From NCBI GenBank assembly GCA_019914945.1, contig CM034104.1, positions 2,172,501 through 2,236,500 of the forward strand: a DNA stretch of 64,000 bases, in the 5' to 3' direction. Made by a program: the position numbers and the translations under genes. The notes beneath the pieces were generated by a model. It ran no database searches, was not told where the DNA came from, and worked only from the letters and a program-made list of their open reading frames with translations. Source of the stretch: Typha latifolia (lineage: Eukaryota > Streptophyta > Magnoliopsida > Poales > Typhaceae). Of the stretch, positions 1 through 13,372 are shown in pieces; the first letter of the stretch is position 1, and every line of letters starts with the position of its first letter.

Positions 1-232
1 TAGAGAGGAATAGAGTATTCATTCATAAGCCCATTGCGACGACTCACATCTCCTCCATTATTATCACTAGAATTTAGTGGGATTGGTTGTCAGCAAAACA
101 ACCCAAATTTGGTAGAGGAATCATTCCCTCCTAGATTCCCTAAGCATCCAATTTTTCTTCTCTCTGTCTGCTCTTTTTGGAGCAATTGGTTCTTTTCCCT
201 TCTCCAACTTTTCCTGAAGAACCAACCCTCTA
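1..232 (+). promoter_or_regulatory. Presumed 5' UTR/proximal promoter of the F-box gene
   Basis: Pyrimidine-rich sequence leading to the ATG at 233, as is common in plant 5' leaders. No specific element was recognised. The transcription start cannot be placed. Confidence 0.35.
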
Positions 233-3063
233 ATGCTCCTCTTTTTTATATCACTCTCTTGTTTCCTACTCCTCCTCATCACCAATCCACTCCCCTTGAA
301 GAAGACCCTTCCTTCTTGGGTGCATGAGATGATGGTTGTATGCCTCCTACTTGTGCAAGAGCTCTTGTCTTCCTTGTGGCATTCATTGTTTAGCTCCCAG
401 TTCTTGGATTGTTCATCCCAGATGTCTACCGAGTGGAAGTGTTCCCCTAAGGTGGGAGAAGTGGTGGGAGTGGAGATAAGAGAAGCTAATAGAATCTTGG
501 ATTTGCCTGACTTAGCCTTGGAGTGCATCCTGGAGAAGCTCTCCCCAGCTGCATTGGCAAACATGGCATGCGTTTGTAGATCTCTTAGGGATAGGTGTAG
601 ATGTGATCATCTCTGGGAGAGGCATATGAGGGAGAAGTGGAGTCCGGTGGTCGGGGAGGCGGCTCGCCGGGAGTGGGAGAGATATTCTGCGCCGAGAAAG
701 GATTCTGCGGCGGCGACGGATGGCGATGTAGAGAAATCGACGGCGAAGGACTGGATGGAGTTGCTGTCATGTTTCTGGCCTCTTTCATGGTTTAGTTCTA
801 AGGTTGATGATACCAGGAGTAAATCTAAGAGTGATTTGCAGTTAGATTCAATCATATCCTGGTATGTGGCACTTGAGAGTGGCAAATTTTTGTTTCCTGC
901 CCAGGTCTATAATCGTGAGGTAATTATCATACCAGAGTTAATTTCATGTTCTTTTGCATCTTTTATACCATCTAGTTTGATCCTGTTGTTATTTAGTTTC
1001 TAAATTTCATGGCGGTAATTATGAAGGTTATTGCCACAGGCTTTATATCCATATTTTTTTTTGGGCATCCAGTAATGCTTTTTTATCTGAGTCATATTAG
1101 TACTAGAATTTAGGTCAAATTGTGTGATGCTAGATGATTTATTACTTGGTGTTGTCATCTATCTAGTCTCTACCATTTTGTTCTTCTGCACAGTGCACAG
1201 GATACTTATTTTCATGATTTTCCAACAGAACGGCCACACCGGCTTTTTGTTATCATGCTATGATGCTCATCTTAGCTATGACCGGAAAACCAACACCTTC
1301 TATGCAAGGTATGTGCCGAACTTCTTATACTAATTCAAGTTCATGGATATATCCCTTTTGATGATCATTCTTGTTCTCTGTCAGAAACCTAGTTGTTTCA
1401 ACTGAATGAGATATAATTTTGGATCATTTCCAGTCAAAACTGAATCTTTTTTTTTCGTCCTAGTAAAACTCTTTGATTACATTGACATTACATGAGAAAT
1501 CGACAAAATATTTTCATATCTAAAGGTTCTCAACTTCAAGAACATTATTAGAGGTCAAAGTAGCAAAGTAAGAGCTTTAGCATGATTTTGCTTTTAAGTT
1601 GTCGGATTATCTGAATCTGATCAGCTTACAATGGATTATTCCATAGGTATCCACCACATGGTCAAAAGCCTGTAAAAATGGAAGACAGAATACAGTGGGA
1701 CAGGCTGCGAGCTTCACCTGTTAACACTCCTGCACATGATCTTTATGTTTCTGATTGTCTGAATGACTTGTGCCCAGGAGATCACTTTGAGATTCAGTGG
1801 AGAAGAAACAAAGAATTCCCATATGGTACATATTTTACAATACATTGCCTTCCTTTTACCTTTTCTTTTTTTCTTATTTAAACTCATTTTTCTCTGGGTT
1901 ATAGTATCTCTGTTCAAAGTAGACTTTATTGTATCTGTTAATAGTGTTTTCTTATGTATGGCAGGCTGGTGGTATGGAGTTGTGGGTCATTTGGAGTCGT
2001 GTGATGGAAATGAGCATCACTGTCATTGTCACGAGAATGGTGAGGATCTTAGATTGTAATTGCTTACATATATAATGCTCTCTTCTTCACTAACATGGTT
2101 GAATTTATATATCGAAACCCTTTCATATGATTTTGAATAGATTAAGAGGCTGCAAGAACAAGCAATAAGCTATCGTGATTCACTAAATTTCCTATTTTCA
2201 TCTTCTGGAAACTAGTTAAGTTTAACTTTCTGATTAATGCATGAGATTACATACTGCTCTACTTTGATCCATTTAAACTATTTACTATGCCTGCTGAGGT
2301 AATAGAAGTGAGAAAATTGACACTTCAGTCTCGGTAGAAGTTTCTTGCCTTTGTAGCTTACTACTCAATCCTCAAGATGTACTAATCGGCATCTGGTCTG
2401 AAACTTTATTACATCAACATGAAAGAATCCATCTGCTTCTTCTAACATGCTCAAATTTGATATAGGATGGTAATAGCACAATGTTAGATTTCATAAATCT
2501 TTCATTTTGCAGCAAAAGTAGGGAGGATTCAAATGACTTGGCAATTGCCATATCTCCTATTTATCTGATACCTACATGGCCAATCTATTTTCCAAATGAA
2601 ATGATGCCGTCTGTTGTCTTCTGGAGTCAGGAATTTATTTCCATCGCCAAGTCTCCTGTGTCGCTGAATTGAAAAGGTCTCTAGATATCATAGATCAATT
2701 TTAGAAAATACATTTACATCTCTACATCTTGGATATGTCTGTCTCTTTCATCAGGACTGCCGAATAAGATGCTAACATCAGTAGGGAGATATAACAAAAA
2801 TTCCATCATTTTTTCTGTTATATTTATTAATACTTTCAGTTATGGAATTCATTCACCAGCTTCATCTATTGACAGATACCATAATACTGGAGTTCAACCA
2901 CTACACACCTGGTTCAAGATGGAGGCGAGCGTCTGTAAGTCGGAAGGATCACCAAGAAAAAGGGGATGAAACAGATGGATTCTACGGAGGAATCAGGAAG
3001 CTCCACAGCGAGGAAGAAATTTCAAAGTGGAGAAGGCTGTGGCCAACTGAAGTCTTCGAATAG
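233..3063 (+). CDS. F-box protein with N-terminal hydrophobic segment (At2g26850/At2g32560-like)
   Basis: Five coding exons join in frame: 233-919, 1229-1308, 1647-1825, 1965-2039, 2876-3063 (402 aa). All borders are GT/AG. The F-box lies at about residues 89-135 ([18 protein letters not shown], then CVCRSLRD and LWERHM). This family acts as the substrate-recruiting subunit of SCF ubiquitin ligases by binding SKP1. The C-terminal part ([40 protein letters not shown]) is conserved in a small plant F-box family whose targets I do not know. Residues 2-17 are strongly hydrophobic, so a membrane anchor is possible; my memory is that homologues share this N-terminus, and that is why I took the 233 ATG rather than the internal ATG at codon 64. 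The product ends WPTEVFE. Fold and family assignment are confident. Substrate and location are inference. Confidence 0.88.
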
Positions 3064-4301
3064 ATATCGACCGTATCGTATCGTACACATTCTTGTATAT
3101 CTTCTTGGTCTAATTCCTGGCTACAACAACATTATCAATCATTCAAGCATTTTTGGAACAGTATGGTTCATCTTTAGCGCAACTTAAATTTGCAAAGGCA
3201 GACGGTAGAACTGACTGAATTTACCACCAGCTATCAACATTATCGTGAGAAATAGAAAATAACACAAGGTCTTGATACTTCATTCATCCTATCTATCTAG
3301 GGAGAAGTAATTGGTTCTGGTTCATCTTCAATGTATCTATCCATTGTTCTAGCTGCAGAGTCCATATTCAATTTCAATGTAAATAACTTCTTCAGATAAT
3401 AATATATTTTTGTTGTCATAAACTATTTAGCCTGTTTGTTCCCAACCTCTGGACTAAGTCGGATCCCTTAGTACTAGTTAACATGTTAAATGACATCATT
3501 CAATCTTCTTAGGTGGTAAAAAGTCTTGATATTATTATTATAACTCACAATTATAAGGATTGTAAAATTAATTGTATTTTTAGTTTTTTTTTTTGTCTCC
3601 GATTATATGACACTTATTTCCCTTAAATTAAATATTTCTATAGAGTATTAAATGTGTTAAATAATCTCTACATTACCATAGTGAGCACAATTATAAATAG
3701 CCTTCGTAACTACATACAGAACCATACCTCATTTGATTTTTTTTTTAATACTTTCCCCACTTAATTATTTAATATCTCCCACCTCGAGTCCCAAGGCTCA
3801 AATAAAAACCGTCGAGTTAATCTCTTTCTTTTTTGTAAACATTTTCTTAACGTCAAATGGCACAAAACTCTGGTACCAGTCAAACAGCTGGGCGAAAATG
3901 CTTTTTGTAGAATTTACATATGACTTATTCAAGCCACATAAAGTTAAACAAAACTATCAGCAAAATCATAAAAGGAGAATAACTCATTCTATCACAATAT
4001 TGTGATAATATAGTTTCTCTTGTCCATTTTTTTACAGTGATATAGAAGTACATTAACACAGCTCTTTGGAAAAAACCCAACTGCAATTGATAAAAAAATA
4101 TGCAGTTTTGGTAACATAAACTTTTTATTATTACTTCACAGCATCATATCTGCAGGCCTTTTGAGGTCATACTTAAGGATGAAGATCTGATTCTGAAAAA
4201 GATCCTCGAATTCGATAATGCGGGTTCCATGTAGTTTATCAAGCAACTATATTACATGGAAAAAGAGGCTGCTGTAGACGTTTCTGATTCCCCGTGTGGA
4301 T
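3064..4301. other. Intergenic: convergent 3' regions of the F-box and YVH1 genes
   Basis: The two flanking genes converge here, so both 3' UTRs lie in this interval. The sequence is AT-rich with T and A runs. No coding sequence, RNA gene or clear transposon was seen. Confidence 0.5.
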
Positions 4302-7300
4302 CTAGGAGGCACTGAAATCAACTTTACTCCTGTGAATTTGGAAGGCAGGGGTAATCCAGCTTCCACAGCTGCATTGAATCCCCGACCAGTTGAAATAACC
4401 TAAGCGGGAATCACACTGGATACAAGAAAGTTTTCCTTCCAATGCGCCCTCTTCCACTGTTACATGAAAATAAACCACAAGGAAAACAAATGTTAGAGGA
4501 GAGATTTCGCAGTCCATTTCTAATCCAGTAAAAGTTCTATAGGGGAAAAAAAAGAAAAGAAACTTATCTGCATGTAAATCTAGTTATTGAAAATATGCAT
4601 TTGTTGCTTTGATATAATTCTACAACAATAGAAAAGTTAGAAATAACGTGAAGCCTGGTATCAGTTTTATAAGATCAGCTATATGAACCTTCTGTCTTGT
4701 CTAACTACTACCTTCTATAATAGTTTCAGTGTTTCCTTCCTCGCCCTTACTTTGAATTACAAATTTTGAGCATTCCAAGCACTTGGCTTCTACATTTAGA
4801 TTTCAGGTTACTATTGAACCACGGAATTCATATATAATTTTATTTACTAGTATCCAAGATAAAGGTCAAAAGTACATAAAAACCAAGACTGAAGTAATTT
4901 GAACAAGGCAGCATGATCCCAACAGCTTTACCTGAAATCATCCACTTCAGAGGCTCAACATAAAATGAAGAGCACTGCTCTTGAAACCTATTAAATGAAC
5001 TTCTACTTTTTCTTTTCTGCCACTCGAAGCATGTTTCACTCTCACCAGGAACATGGCTAACAATATTTTCCTTCACAGCCACAATTCTCCTGCATTTTTT
5101 GCAGCGATAAGCAGATCTCTCATGACCCTCCTTGGATCCATCTTCAGAAGTGTCCGATTCTGGAGACAGATCAGGATCAACTTCAAATATAGACCTGTCT
5201 ATCTTCTCGCCTAATTTATATGAATGACCTGAAAAATACAGTGAACTGAGTCACTCATCAGTCTTCCAGATGGAAGCTACCATTTCAATTAGGTAGACCA
5301 GCAAGCAAACTATTTATCACATCATCAGAAATAAGATAAAAGGACTACAGAAGCATCTCGGATGAAATGCAGAAAGCATATACATATTAAGGATATAATA
5401 ATGCCAGAGAAGATAAAAGATCCAAGAAAATGACACCATGTGCAATCATACAGGGGTCAACCTATCCTTGCACTGCAATCAGCAGTATTACAATAGATAA
5501 AATACTCTAGTCAATTTGTCTGTATCTGTTTCATTTTTGAAAATATAGCACATAACAAATACACTTTAAACAAAAGGACTCAAATGTTAACTATCTTCAA
5601 TATCATCAGAGTACTACAAAATTGTGATAACACTAGTTGAAAATAGTAAAAAGGCTGTTTCTTTATGGTACATTTGCAATTCCAATGGAACCATAGTAAA
5701 AGTGTTGGTGCTTCATCTATGATTCTGCATAGATCATTTAAACCTTATATCACCCCGACAATGTCTTGGAAAACCAAAGGATATGGTTTTGTAAGATCCA
5801 GGACACTTAAGTGTCTTATTGCTACCTTAACTTGAAAATTTGTTATCAACACTGGAAACTCTAAAAAATGAACATGTATAATGTTTCCGCTTCTCACATT
5901 TCCACAACAAAATCCTAGATTTCTTAATTATATAAAAACTCTTGCTGATGCGCTAGATGCCATAGCCTCGTGTTATTTGTCAATGACACTGATCCAAACA
6001 AGCTCCGTCACCCAGAAACTTCAACAGGACAAATAAAGTCCAAAAGAGAAACTTGCAAACAAACATCATATTTGGTCTTCAACTACTTAATTCAGTTGAA
6101 GAAATAAAAGAAAGGAAAGATTTTCAAGCCCATTATGTTATATTAACCTTTACCATATATCAAGGTGAAAAAATTAATTGACTGGGATGAAATCTCACCT
6201 AATATTTTTAACCGGAAGCGCTTGTACATTGGATTTGAAGTATCTACTAGAAAACCCATTTCTTCGAACAATTTTAACTGCAACGGTTAGAATGCAGGCC
6301 TATTAAAAATTCCTACATTGAACATATTGGACTGCAACAGTTAGGAAGGCGAAAGACCTCCAAATTTAAAGAATACAAACTTATCATCAGAAAGAAGCAA
6401 AATAATCCAACCTGATCCAGAAAACCATCATTCGGACAAATAGCTTGATTAATTTGCCTTAAGGATTCAAGTGCATCTGGAAGAGAGGCATAGTCCAACA
6501 TTACCATAGAATCTATAAATTGTATCTTAACCTTTACCATGAAGTTCAAATGACGGTAGAAGTTTGTATATCCATAATATATAAATAAATAAATCATTTG
6601 GACCTTCCAGAGATTTCTGTTCTGTCTTCATAAGGTATGCAATAATAACCGCAGCACTGCAGCAAAATAGAGAGAGAGAAACTGTAAATAAAGCAGAGGT
6701 AGATACACTGAATCAGGATCAGGAGAACAAATGATGGTCTACTATATAGTCAAAGAAACGTCAAAAAGTACTAATGAGCTAGTATCCATGTCGATGTAGT
6801 TTATGAGAGTGGTCAAGGCCTCAAGGGATCATTTCAGCATATGCAGCTGCCATTGTAGCTATACCACCAACGAACTAGGTTAAGTAGACAACACCTTGGA
6901 CACACATCTATCTCCTCAATTTCAAACCTAAACATTCCCAAAATGATGGAGGGATAAGGCTTCATTAACTGTTACAGAGACTTATAGCTTCAAAATATCG
7001 CGAAGTTATTGCTTATTTGTGAAAATTTCCACACTCACAAGTGCTAGGTTTCCTAAAACATCCATTACAAGAGCTCAAAGTTGGCAATAACAGGGCCCTA
7101 TAGTAACTTATATTTTTCCTACTTGTCATATTCATTGAGGTAATATGCATATCTGGGTAACACAATGATGAAAAAAAAATCATCATTTACTGACAGACAA
7201 GCACAGCAATAAATCCAAACCCTGTGTTAGTGAACAAAAGATCCACCGATACACTTGAGGTTAATTGCAATAAGCCAATAAGTAATACAAATTTTGTATC

Positions 7301-8329
7301 ATCAACACTAATGGAATGCATGAATTCATCCTGCAGCGATATAATCTAGACATGTAATATGATGTACCAGATGTGCCCAAATGTATAGCCATATGCATGC
7401 CTATTAAGGAATGAAGAAAGATTCAAGTGTGTCAAGAGGAATATGCAGGTCAATCATTGCTATTTACATATGATTACGAAATTCTGCAATATAATTACAA
7501 TATAGTTGATTAATACAGTATTTACTTCAATGAAAAAGTATAGATAGCATCCTGCAAATAACAAATTAATCATAACTTAAGTTTCTCAACTCCATTTGCA
7601 AGCATCTGCAGCTACATGCCTAACCAATAATGTTACTAGCTGGAAAAAAGAAAATGATCTACTACTACTCTATTAAACTTTGGTCAAGAAATTAGATAGC
7701 CAAAGAAACCTAATAATGGTATTATCCTCATTTATCTCAAATAAGAAGTAAATCATCAGCAATTAAATTATCCATCTTACAAATATAACAAAAGAAAATT
7801 CCAGAAGTCATCATCCAATAATAGAAACACACAAGGAATAGTTACTAAGCAACACATAATAAGTCAGCATTCAAAATGTGAAGCCTAATCTATCGACCAA
7901 AAATAAAAACGAAAGAAAATTTTACCTTCTTGACACCCCCGCGAAGCAATGCACCAGCACGGCCCCTTCTCTCCTTCCCTCCTCGATGAACTCCAAGCAC
8001 GCCTCCAAGTAATCCAAGAGGTCCTCCTCCTCCGTATCCCTCAACGGCACCGCCATCCTCACCAGCCTCATCTCCGGCCCCGCGCGCTGGAGCGAGTAGA
8101 GTAGCTTCTCCGGCGCCAGCGACCTCTTCGGCGACACGTCGCCGACGAACACCTTCTTGATCTCCTCGGCGGGGATCTCAATTCCGGTGCGCCATTCCGA
8201 GAAGAAGGAGATGGAGGCCGAGCTGAGGAGAGAGAGGACGTGGGTGATCTCCCCTCCACCGCCGGAGAGAACCTCGACGGCGTCGCCGATGTTGCCGAAG
8301 AAGAGACGATCGCGTACGAGGCACGGCAT
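4302..8329 (-). CDS. YVH1: YVH1/DUSP12-type dual-specificity protein phosphatase
   Basis: Six exons on the minus strand: 8329-7926, 6656-6604, 6512-6412, 6277-6199, 5228-4932, 4456-4302 (362 aa, in frame throughout). The N-terminal half is a dual-specificity phosphatase domain. Its P-loop HCFAGVSRS holds the catalytic Cys and Arg and is split by intron 1 after the Arg codon's second position. An upstream VPLRDTEEEDLLDYL segment supplies the expected general-acid Asp. The C-terminal half is the cysteine-rich zinc domain of the YVH1 family: CKKC, CFEW, EQCSSF, CIQCDSRLGYFNW, CSCG, ending near HRSKVD. In yeast and human the family removes the Mrt4 placeholder during 60S ribosome maturation. The same role in this plant is inference from the zinc domain. 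The length is close to the human protein (340 aa). Intron 1 is 1.27 kb. Confidence 0.9.
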
Positions 8330-8381
8330 CGCCTCAAGGAACGAGGAGAAACCCCCAGCAAGATCGATCGAGAGGATGAGG

Positions 8382-8390
8382 AAACCCTAA
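8382..8390 (-). promoter_or_regulatory. Telo-box upstream of the YVH1 start codon
   Basis: AAACCCTAA on the plus strand (TTAGGGTTT in the gene's direction) lies 52 bases upstream of the ATG. Telo-boxes are established elements of plant ribosomal-protein and ribosome-biogenesis promoters. A single 9-mer can occur by chance. No companion site II (TGGGCC/T) was seen close by. Confidence 0.45.
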
Positions 8391-9117
8391 AAAGTTCTCT
8401 ATTGGGATTAAAGGGAAGAGGGAGTTGGGGGGTTAAAAATCTTTCGTCCCGCAAGGACTATAGAATGGAAATTAATAAATATAATTTTTTTACACAATTT
8501 TTTTGTTTTAATATATCATACCTGCCCTTACATTTTCTTTTTAGAAAAGAAAAAAAAAATGCTATTTACTGAGAGAGATTACTTTTCACATTTTCTTTTC
8601 ATTCAAAAACTTAATTATTACTGGTTCTTAAGGCTTTCAAGAACCTCTTTTGAACTTTTTTTTTTATATCTAATTCAATTTATTTTTTAGAAAATTAAAA
8701 CTAAACAAATAAGATTAATTAATTAAATTTAGAGCTTAGCTTCTAACCAAATAAACTTTTAAACATATTTTGTCGTACACCACCGAATTGTGAGTTTTAT
8801 GTCTTTTATCCTCTTCTCGGATACCAACACTATATGTTCCGCACTCTACTCTATTAAATCATAACTACGTATGCAATAACTTTTACTTTGTAAATATTAT
8901 AATTATAATTAAAAAAATTTACTCTTTAAGAATCACAATTAATAATTAGTTGTTAATAGAACCGTCAAAGAACATTTCTAATGGATGACGGTTAAAGCTA
9001 ACAAATATATTTAAATAACTAAAATATCAAATCTTTTTTTGAAATTTAATCCCGTATGTACTTGTATATTTATAGGAAGGAAAGTGTTTTTATATATCTA
9101 TTTAGAAAAGATACCAC
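8391..9117. other. AT-rich intergenic, YVH1 upstream region
   Basis: AT-rich sequence with several A and T homopolymers. Contains the YVH1 promoter by position only. No gene was seen. Confidence 0.4.
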
Positions 9118-9720
9118 CTTTTTAGGGGCAATTTGCAGCAAAAATAGGCCTCTCCCTCATATATCAAATTATAATTTCGGGTTTTTTTTACTGATTTAAT
9201 CCTGAAAAATTTCAAAAAAAATGTCGTGTCTTAAAAACGCATTACTTATATAATTTATACACATCGACTATGCAAAATATACGCTTTAATTTTTAAAATA
9301 ATACATATCAAGATTAAAAAAAAAAAGTCATGCATCACTTATATAATTTATACACATAGCTTATACAAAATGTACACTCTAATTTTTCAAAAAAAAAAGC
9401 GTCACACATTACCTATATAATATATATGCATCGCTTATGCAAAATATACGCTGCAATTTTCAACGATGTGCGGATTGAGATTTAAAAAAAAAAAAGTTAC
9501 GCATCACTTATGTAATTTATAAGCATCACTTATGTAATTTATAAGCATCGCTTATGCAAAAGGTACGTTCTAATTTTTAACGATATGCACATCGAGATTA
9601 AAATGATAAATTAGTCTAAATTAGTAAAAAAGATCTGAATTTATAATTCGATAAATAAGGGGCTATTTCCGCCGATTAGAAAATTAAAAGGCTTTTTGCT
9701 GTAAATTAATCTCTTTTTAG
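9118..9720. mobile_element. Non-autonomous inverted-repeat (MITE-like) element with internal tandem repeats
   Basis: The ends are imperfect inverted repeats. The left end at 9126 reads GGGCAATTTGCAGCAAAAA. The right end read on the other strand from 9712 starts AGATTAATTTACAGCAAAAA. The inverted similarity continues inward for roughly 70-80 bases on each side. The 8-mer CTTTTTAG flanks it on both sides (9118-9125 and 9713-9720) and looks like a target-site duplication, the length expected for hAT elements. The interior holds about four degenerate units of roughly 95-110 bases, each containing a form of ATCGCTTATGCAAAA, plus a 23-base doublet near 9505-9550. No coding capacity. The superfamily is not certain because the termini are not a classical hAT end. 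Confidence 0.65.
9232..9600. repeat. Degenerate tandem repeat inside the inverted-repeat element
   Basis: Recurring blocks of the form ACTTATATAATTTATA, then a CATCGCTTATGCAAAA-type block, then TACGCTNTAATTTTT, separated by A-runs. About four copies, diverged by substitutions and short indels. Confidence 0.65.
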
Positions 9721-11429
9721 TATGACTACTAATTTTTGTTTTAGAAAAAAAAATAGTTTTAAATAAAAACCCAACAGGGATAAGTGCGATTAAGTGATTC
9801 TATAATAGAAATTGAATCTAAAAAAGTATATATTTATAATAATAGAATGATACATTGGATCTTGAGAGATGAGATTTTATGTAGGGCTTAAAAGGTTTAT
9901 AAGAAGTGGAATAGGATGTGAAAGAGCCGTTGAAGATAAGTTGTGTATAACTCAGGTGGCAAAGAAAATAATCCAAGATAAAGAATAAGTAATTGGAAAG
10001 GTTTTAATGATCAAATGAGAGAATTAGATGATACAATTATCCTCTATAGTTTAGCTCAATTTTAATGTCCTCTCTTATATACCAAACTACAATTATTAAA
10101 ATTTTCATCTAAAATTAATAATATTTTTTAAATCTCAGTTAATTTAGCCTGGACGGACGATAAGAGAATTAAGTGGCTAAGTTTAAAGCACATAGAGCAA
10201 ATTTGAATTATGCTGAAAGATAAGAGTAAATTATAATATTCCGAACTATTTATAATATATTCCTAATAGGATCGATCGGATGCTCAAATGGACTAATCGA
10301 TCCGAATCCAAATAAATAAAGTGAATATGGACCTAGATATCGTGATTGATTAATTTATTATATTACACTAGTCTGATTGATGGATTACTTATTAATTTTT
10401 ATATTCCACGCTTGTGGCCGAAAATTGTCACCCTACGGAAGCTCTACTTTTGTGACATCTCTCGTTTGGTTGTGGAATCTGACTTGTACTTGTTGTTGCT
10501 AGTCAATGCTTTCAAGGGCATGTATGCCTCCCCTGCTCTATTATAACTCTTATTGAGGATATTGTTTTCTTTTCTCTTTTTTTTTTATAATTATTTTTAT
10601 TATTTTTTATATTTTTGACAAGCTAATCGCCCTATGGATGGTTATACGTGGGAAGGGCTTTCCTCTCTCTCTCTCTCTAGTTTGTACGTTTTTTTTTCCG
10701 ACGATTTGTTTTGATTATATGGTAGTTTAAATTTACATCCTTCTTTAAAAAGAAAGGAAAAACTATATTTTTTACTTCGCTATGGTTAGTGATTAGGCTT
10801 AAATTCACCTCACCCTTTTTATAGTTTCATCTGTGTAACTTTATCATCCTTTAGTTATATTCAAAATTAAAATAGTTATATTTTTCATCGTATTTGACAA
10901 ATCTATAAATTGAATTTAAAAATACTCATTAGATATAAAGTTATTGAGAATTAAATAAGTTTTAAATGCATCCAAAATATACTTATGGTAAAGGGCTTTA
11001 AGGAAGGTGAGGATCTAGTAATGCTCGGATGACTTCTTCTATGTCGAATGATACAACGATGAATGCCCACATGTTGACCATGGCTGACACAAAGCAGACC
11101 ATGTCGGCGGGAGATCCGACGATAAAATCTATTGCTATTATTTTATATGCATTAAAAAAACTTATTCAATTCGATATAACTTTTTATCTAATTAATATTT
11201 TTAACTTATATATTTTAATTTATTAAATATAGTAAAAAAAATATAATGATTGCACTTTAATATAGACTATGATAGGGAAACGATACAAATAAAATTATAA
11301 GGGTGGAGTAAATTTAAACATTAACCATAATAATGGATTAAATATAATTTCTCCCAATTAAAATGACTATCATAACGGTACTACTCAGTAGATATTATTA
11401 TTATTATTATTATTATTTGATATCAAATA
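9721..11429. other. AT-rich intergenic DNA
   Basis: No coding sequence was recognised. Contains homopolymer runs, a short CT run near 10662-10677 and a (TTA)n microsatellite at about 11394-11418. Confidence 0.4.
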
Positions 11430-13075
11430 GAGCTGTGAGAGCTAATTATTAGAGCTTGAATGGAAGGGCTTAGCCTCCGATGAGTTAGAAAGGAGGATAC
11501 ATGTCAGATCATTGGGAAAGAGTCCAGCTAGCTAAAAACAAAAACAAAGGCAGCCCTGTCCGACTTGCAGGGGAAGCCTAGTTAGCAGCCCTATTGCACT
11601 CCCAGAAGCAATGATAAAAAGTATATGAAAGAAAAAAAAAAGTTTGAGTAAGGTGGATGATCTCACTGATTGTCTAAGGTAGAGTACCAAGACCTTGGAT
11701 AGCCGAGATGACCAATTAAGAGTCACCTTCAAATATGACCTTGCCAACATGGTGTGACACAGCCGAGTGGATCGCTTCCTCTAAGACAAGCGCTTCAACT
11801 ACCAACGGGGAAGAAGCATTAACCTTCCTAGCTGAAGAGAAGTTTAGATTTGTTTCATGGTCATACCAAATCCCCGTTATCTCGTCGATCAGATCATAGG
11901 AGGCATCATAATTAATTTTGAGGTAGTCATTGGGAGGAGACAGCCATTTGATCCAGAGTCCTTCTGGTTCCTTCCTCTCTTCAACTGGCTGATCGAAATC
12001 TTCCCACGCCATCCAAATCGTTAGCCACGTTGTGATATCTAGGCTTTGCTTAAGGCCCTCAAAACACATTTGTTTCTAGCTTTCCAAATCAGCCATATAC
12101 TAGTGGCTATTATTGCTTTAAACTTACCATTGTGACCACCAAGATAGGACCATTTATAGCAAATCTAATAGATATCAAAGGAAAATGATACGACGATCGA
12201 GGTGTTGGGCTATGAACTCTCAAACCTTAATAGCACACCGACAAGCATAAAATAAGTGATCCGCCGTCTCGTTCCACAGCCCACAGATGGGGCACAGTTC
12301 GAAGGAGCCAATGCGTAGATTGGCTAAGAGACCTTTTGTGGGGGATATGACCTCTAAAAACTTTTTAAAGGAACATTAGTGCTAACTTTGAGCTTCCACA
12401 ACTCCTCTCTGAGTCTTCAAAATGGGGTTTAGGCCAAATAATGGCAAATAATTAAGCTGACGAATTGGCCATTGAGTTTGAACACCACACCCACTTATCC
12501 TCTAAACTGCTAGTTCACATGCCCAGAATGGTTTTCGTCAAGTCCACCTTGAAAGCACCCCTTAAGAGGTTTAGGCCCTAGTTGCCCAAGGACATCAACT
12601 CGGCCACACACATAGAATCGTTCAGCGCAAAAAAAGGAAGGCATATACTGGAGAGGAATTTTGGTAATCCAAGGGTCACTGAGGATATCCATTCTCATCC
12701 CCTGGCCCACTAGATGACGGACTCCGTGCCGCTATAATTGCCACCAAGAACATATCATCATTGTCTAAAAATTTGTAGATGTTACGACCCATTAGAGTAA
12801 TCTTTGACAATCAGAGATCCCTAACCGATAAGCCGCCTCTATCTTGAGTTTGGAGATCGTATCCCAATTAACAAGGTGAAGATATTTCTTATGCTTTCCT
12901 TTCTAAAATAGAAAACCCCTAGCAATCTTGGCCACTTGGTCAAGCATGAAATCTAAAATCTACATCGAGGCATACCGGTAATGAAGAATGGTAATAAATG
13001 TAGTGTTGATGAGGATATGTCTACAAGCAGACCAAAGCAGATATTATTTTCCAAAATAATAAAACATGCCAAACA
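11430..13075 (-). mobile_element. Decayed L1-type LINE fragment (reverse transcriptase C-terminus, zf-RVT, RNase H)
   Basis: Read on the minus strand from about 13070 down. There is a HLVNWDTISKLKIEAAYRLG-like stretch typical of the region after LINE reverse transcriptase, then GQGMRMDILSDPWITKIP (12710-12650). A zinc-knuckle segment follows around 12330-12230 (LCPICGLWNETADHLFYACR-like). Last comes an RNase H-like part with WIKWLSPPNDYLKINYDAS (11970-11890) and VVEALVLEEAIHSAV. Stop codons and frameshifts interrupt it, so it is dead. The upstream endonuclease and most of the reverse transcriptase are absent, as in 5'-truncated copies. The minus-strand 3' end abuts a TAA microsatellite. No target-site duplication was found, so the limits are approximate. 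Confidence 0.72.
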
Positions 13076-13372
13076 TATTATAAAAAAAAAAAGGTTTTAA
13101 ATATACTTTCAAAACACAAAATAATCAATTTACCATTATGTCCCCAGTCACATGCATAGTTGCATAACTCTCTATCTCTATCTCTATCTCTATCAAAATA
13201 AAGTCCACGGATTAAATCTTTGTCCCCCCTTCCCCCCCCCCGATAAACGCGGCAAAGTGGCCTCTCCCGCAGTGTTATCCCCCCTCCTCGGAGTACTTAT
13301 GATCCATCTATCCATCACTTCACACTCACTTATATATTCTTCTCCTCCCGGATAACAAACTATTCCGACACC
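13076..13372 (+). promoter_or_regulatory. Upstream region of the bHLH gene
   Basis: Contains a (CTCTAT)n run at 13171-13193 and a C-run near 13231-13241. Presumed promoter and leader by position only. Confidence 0.35.
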
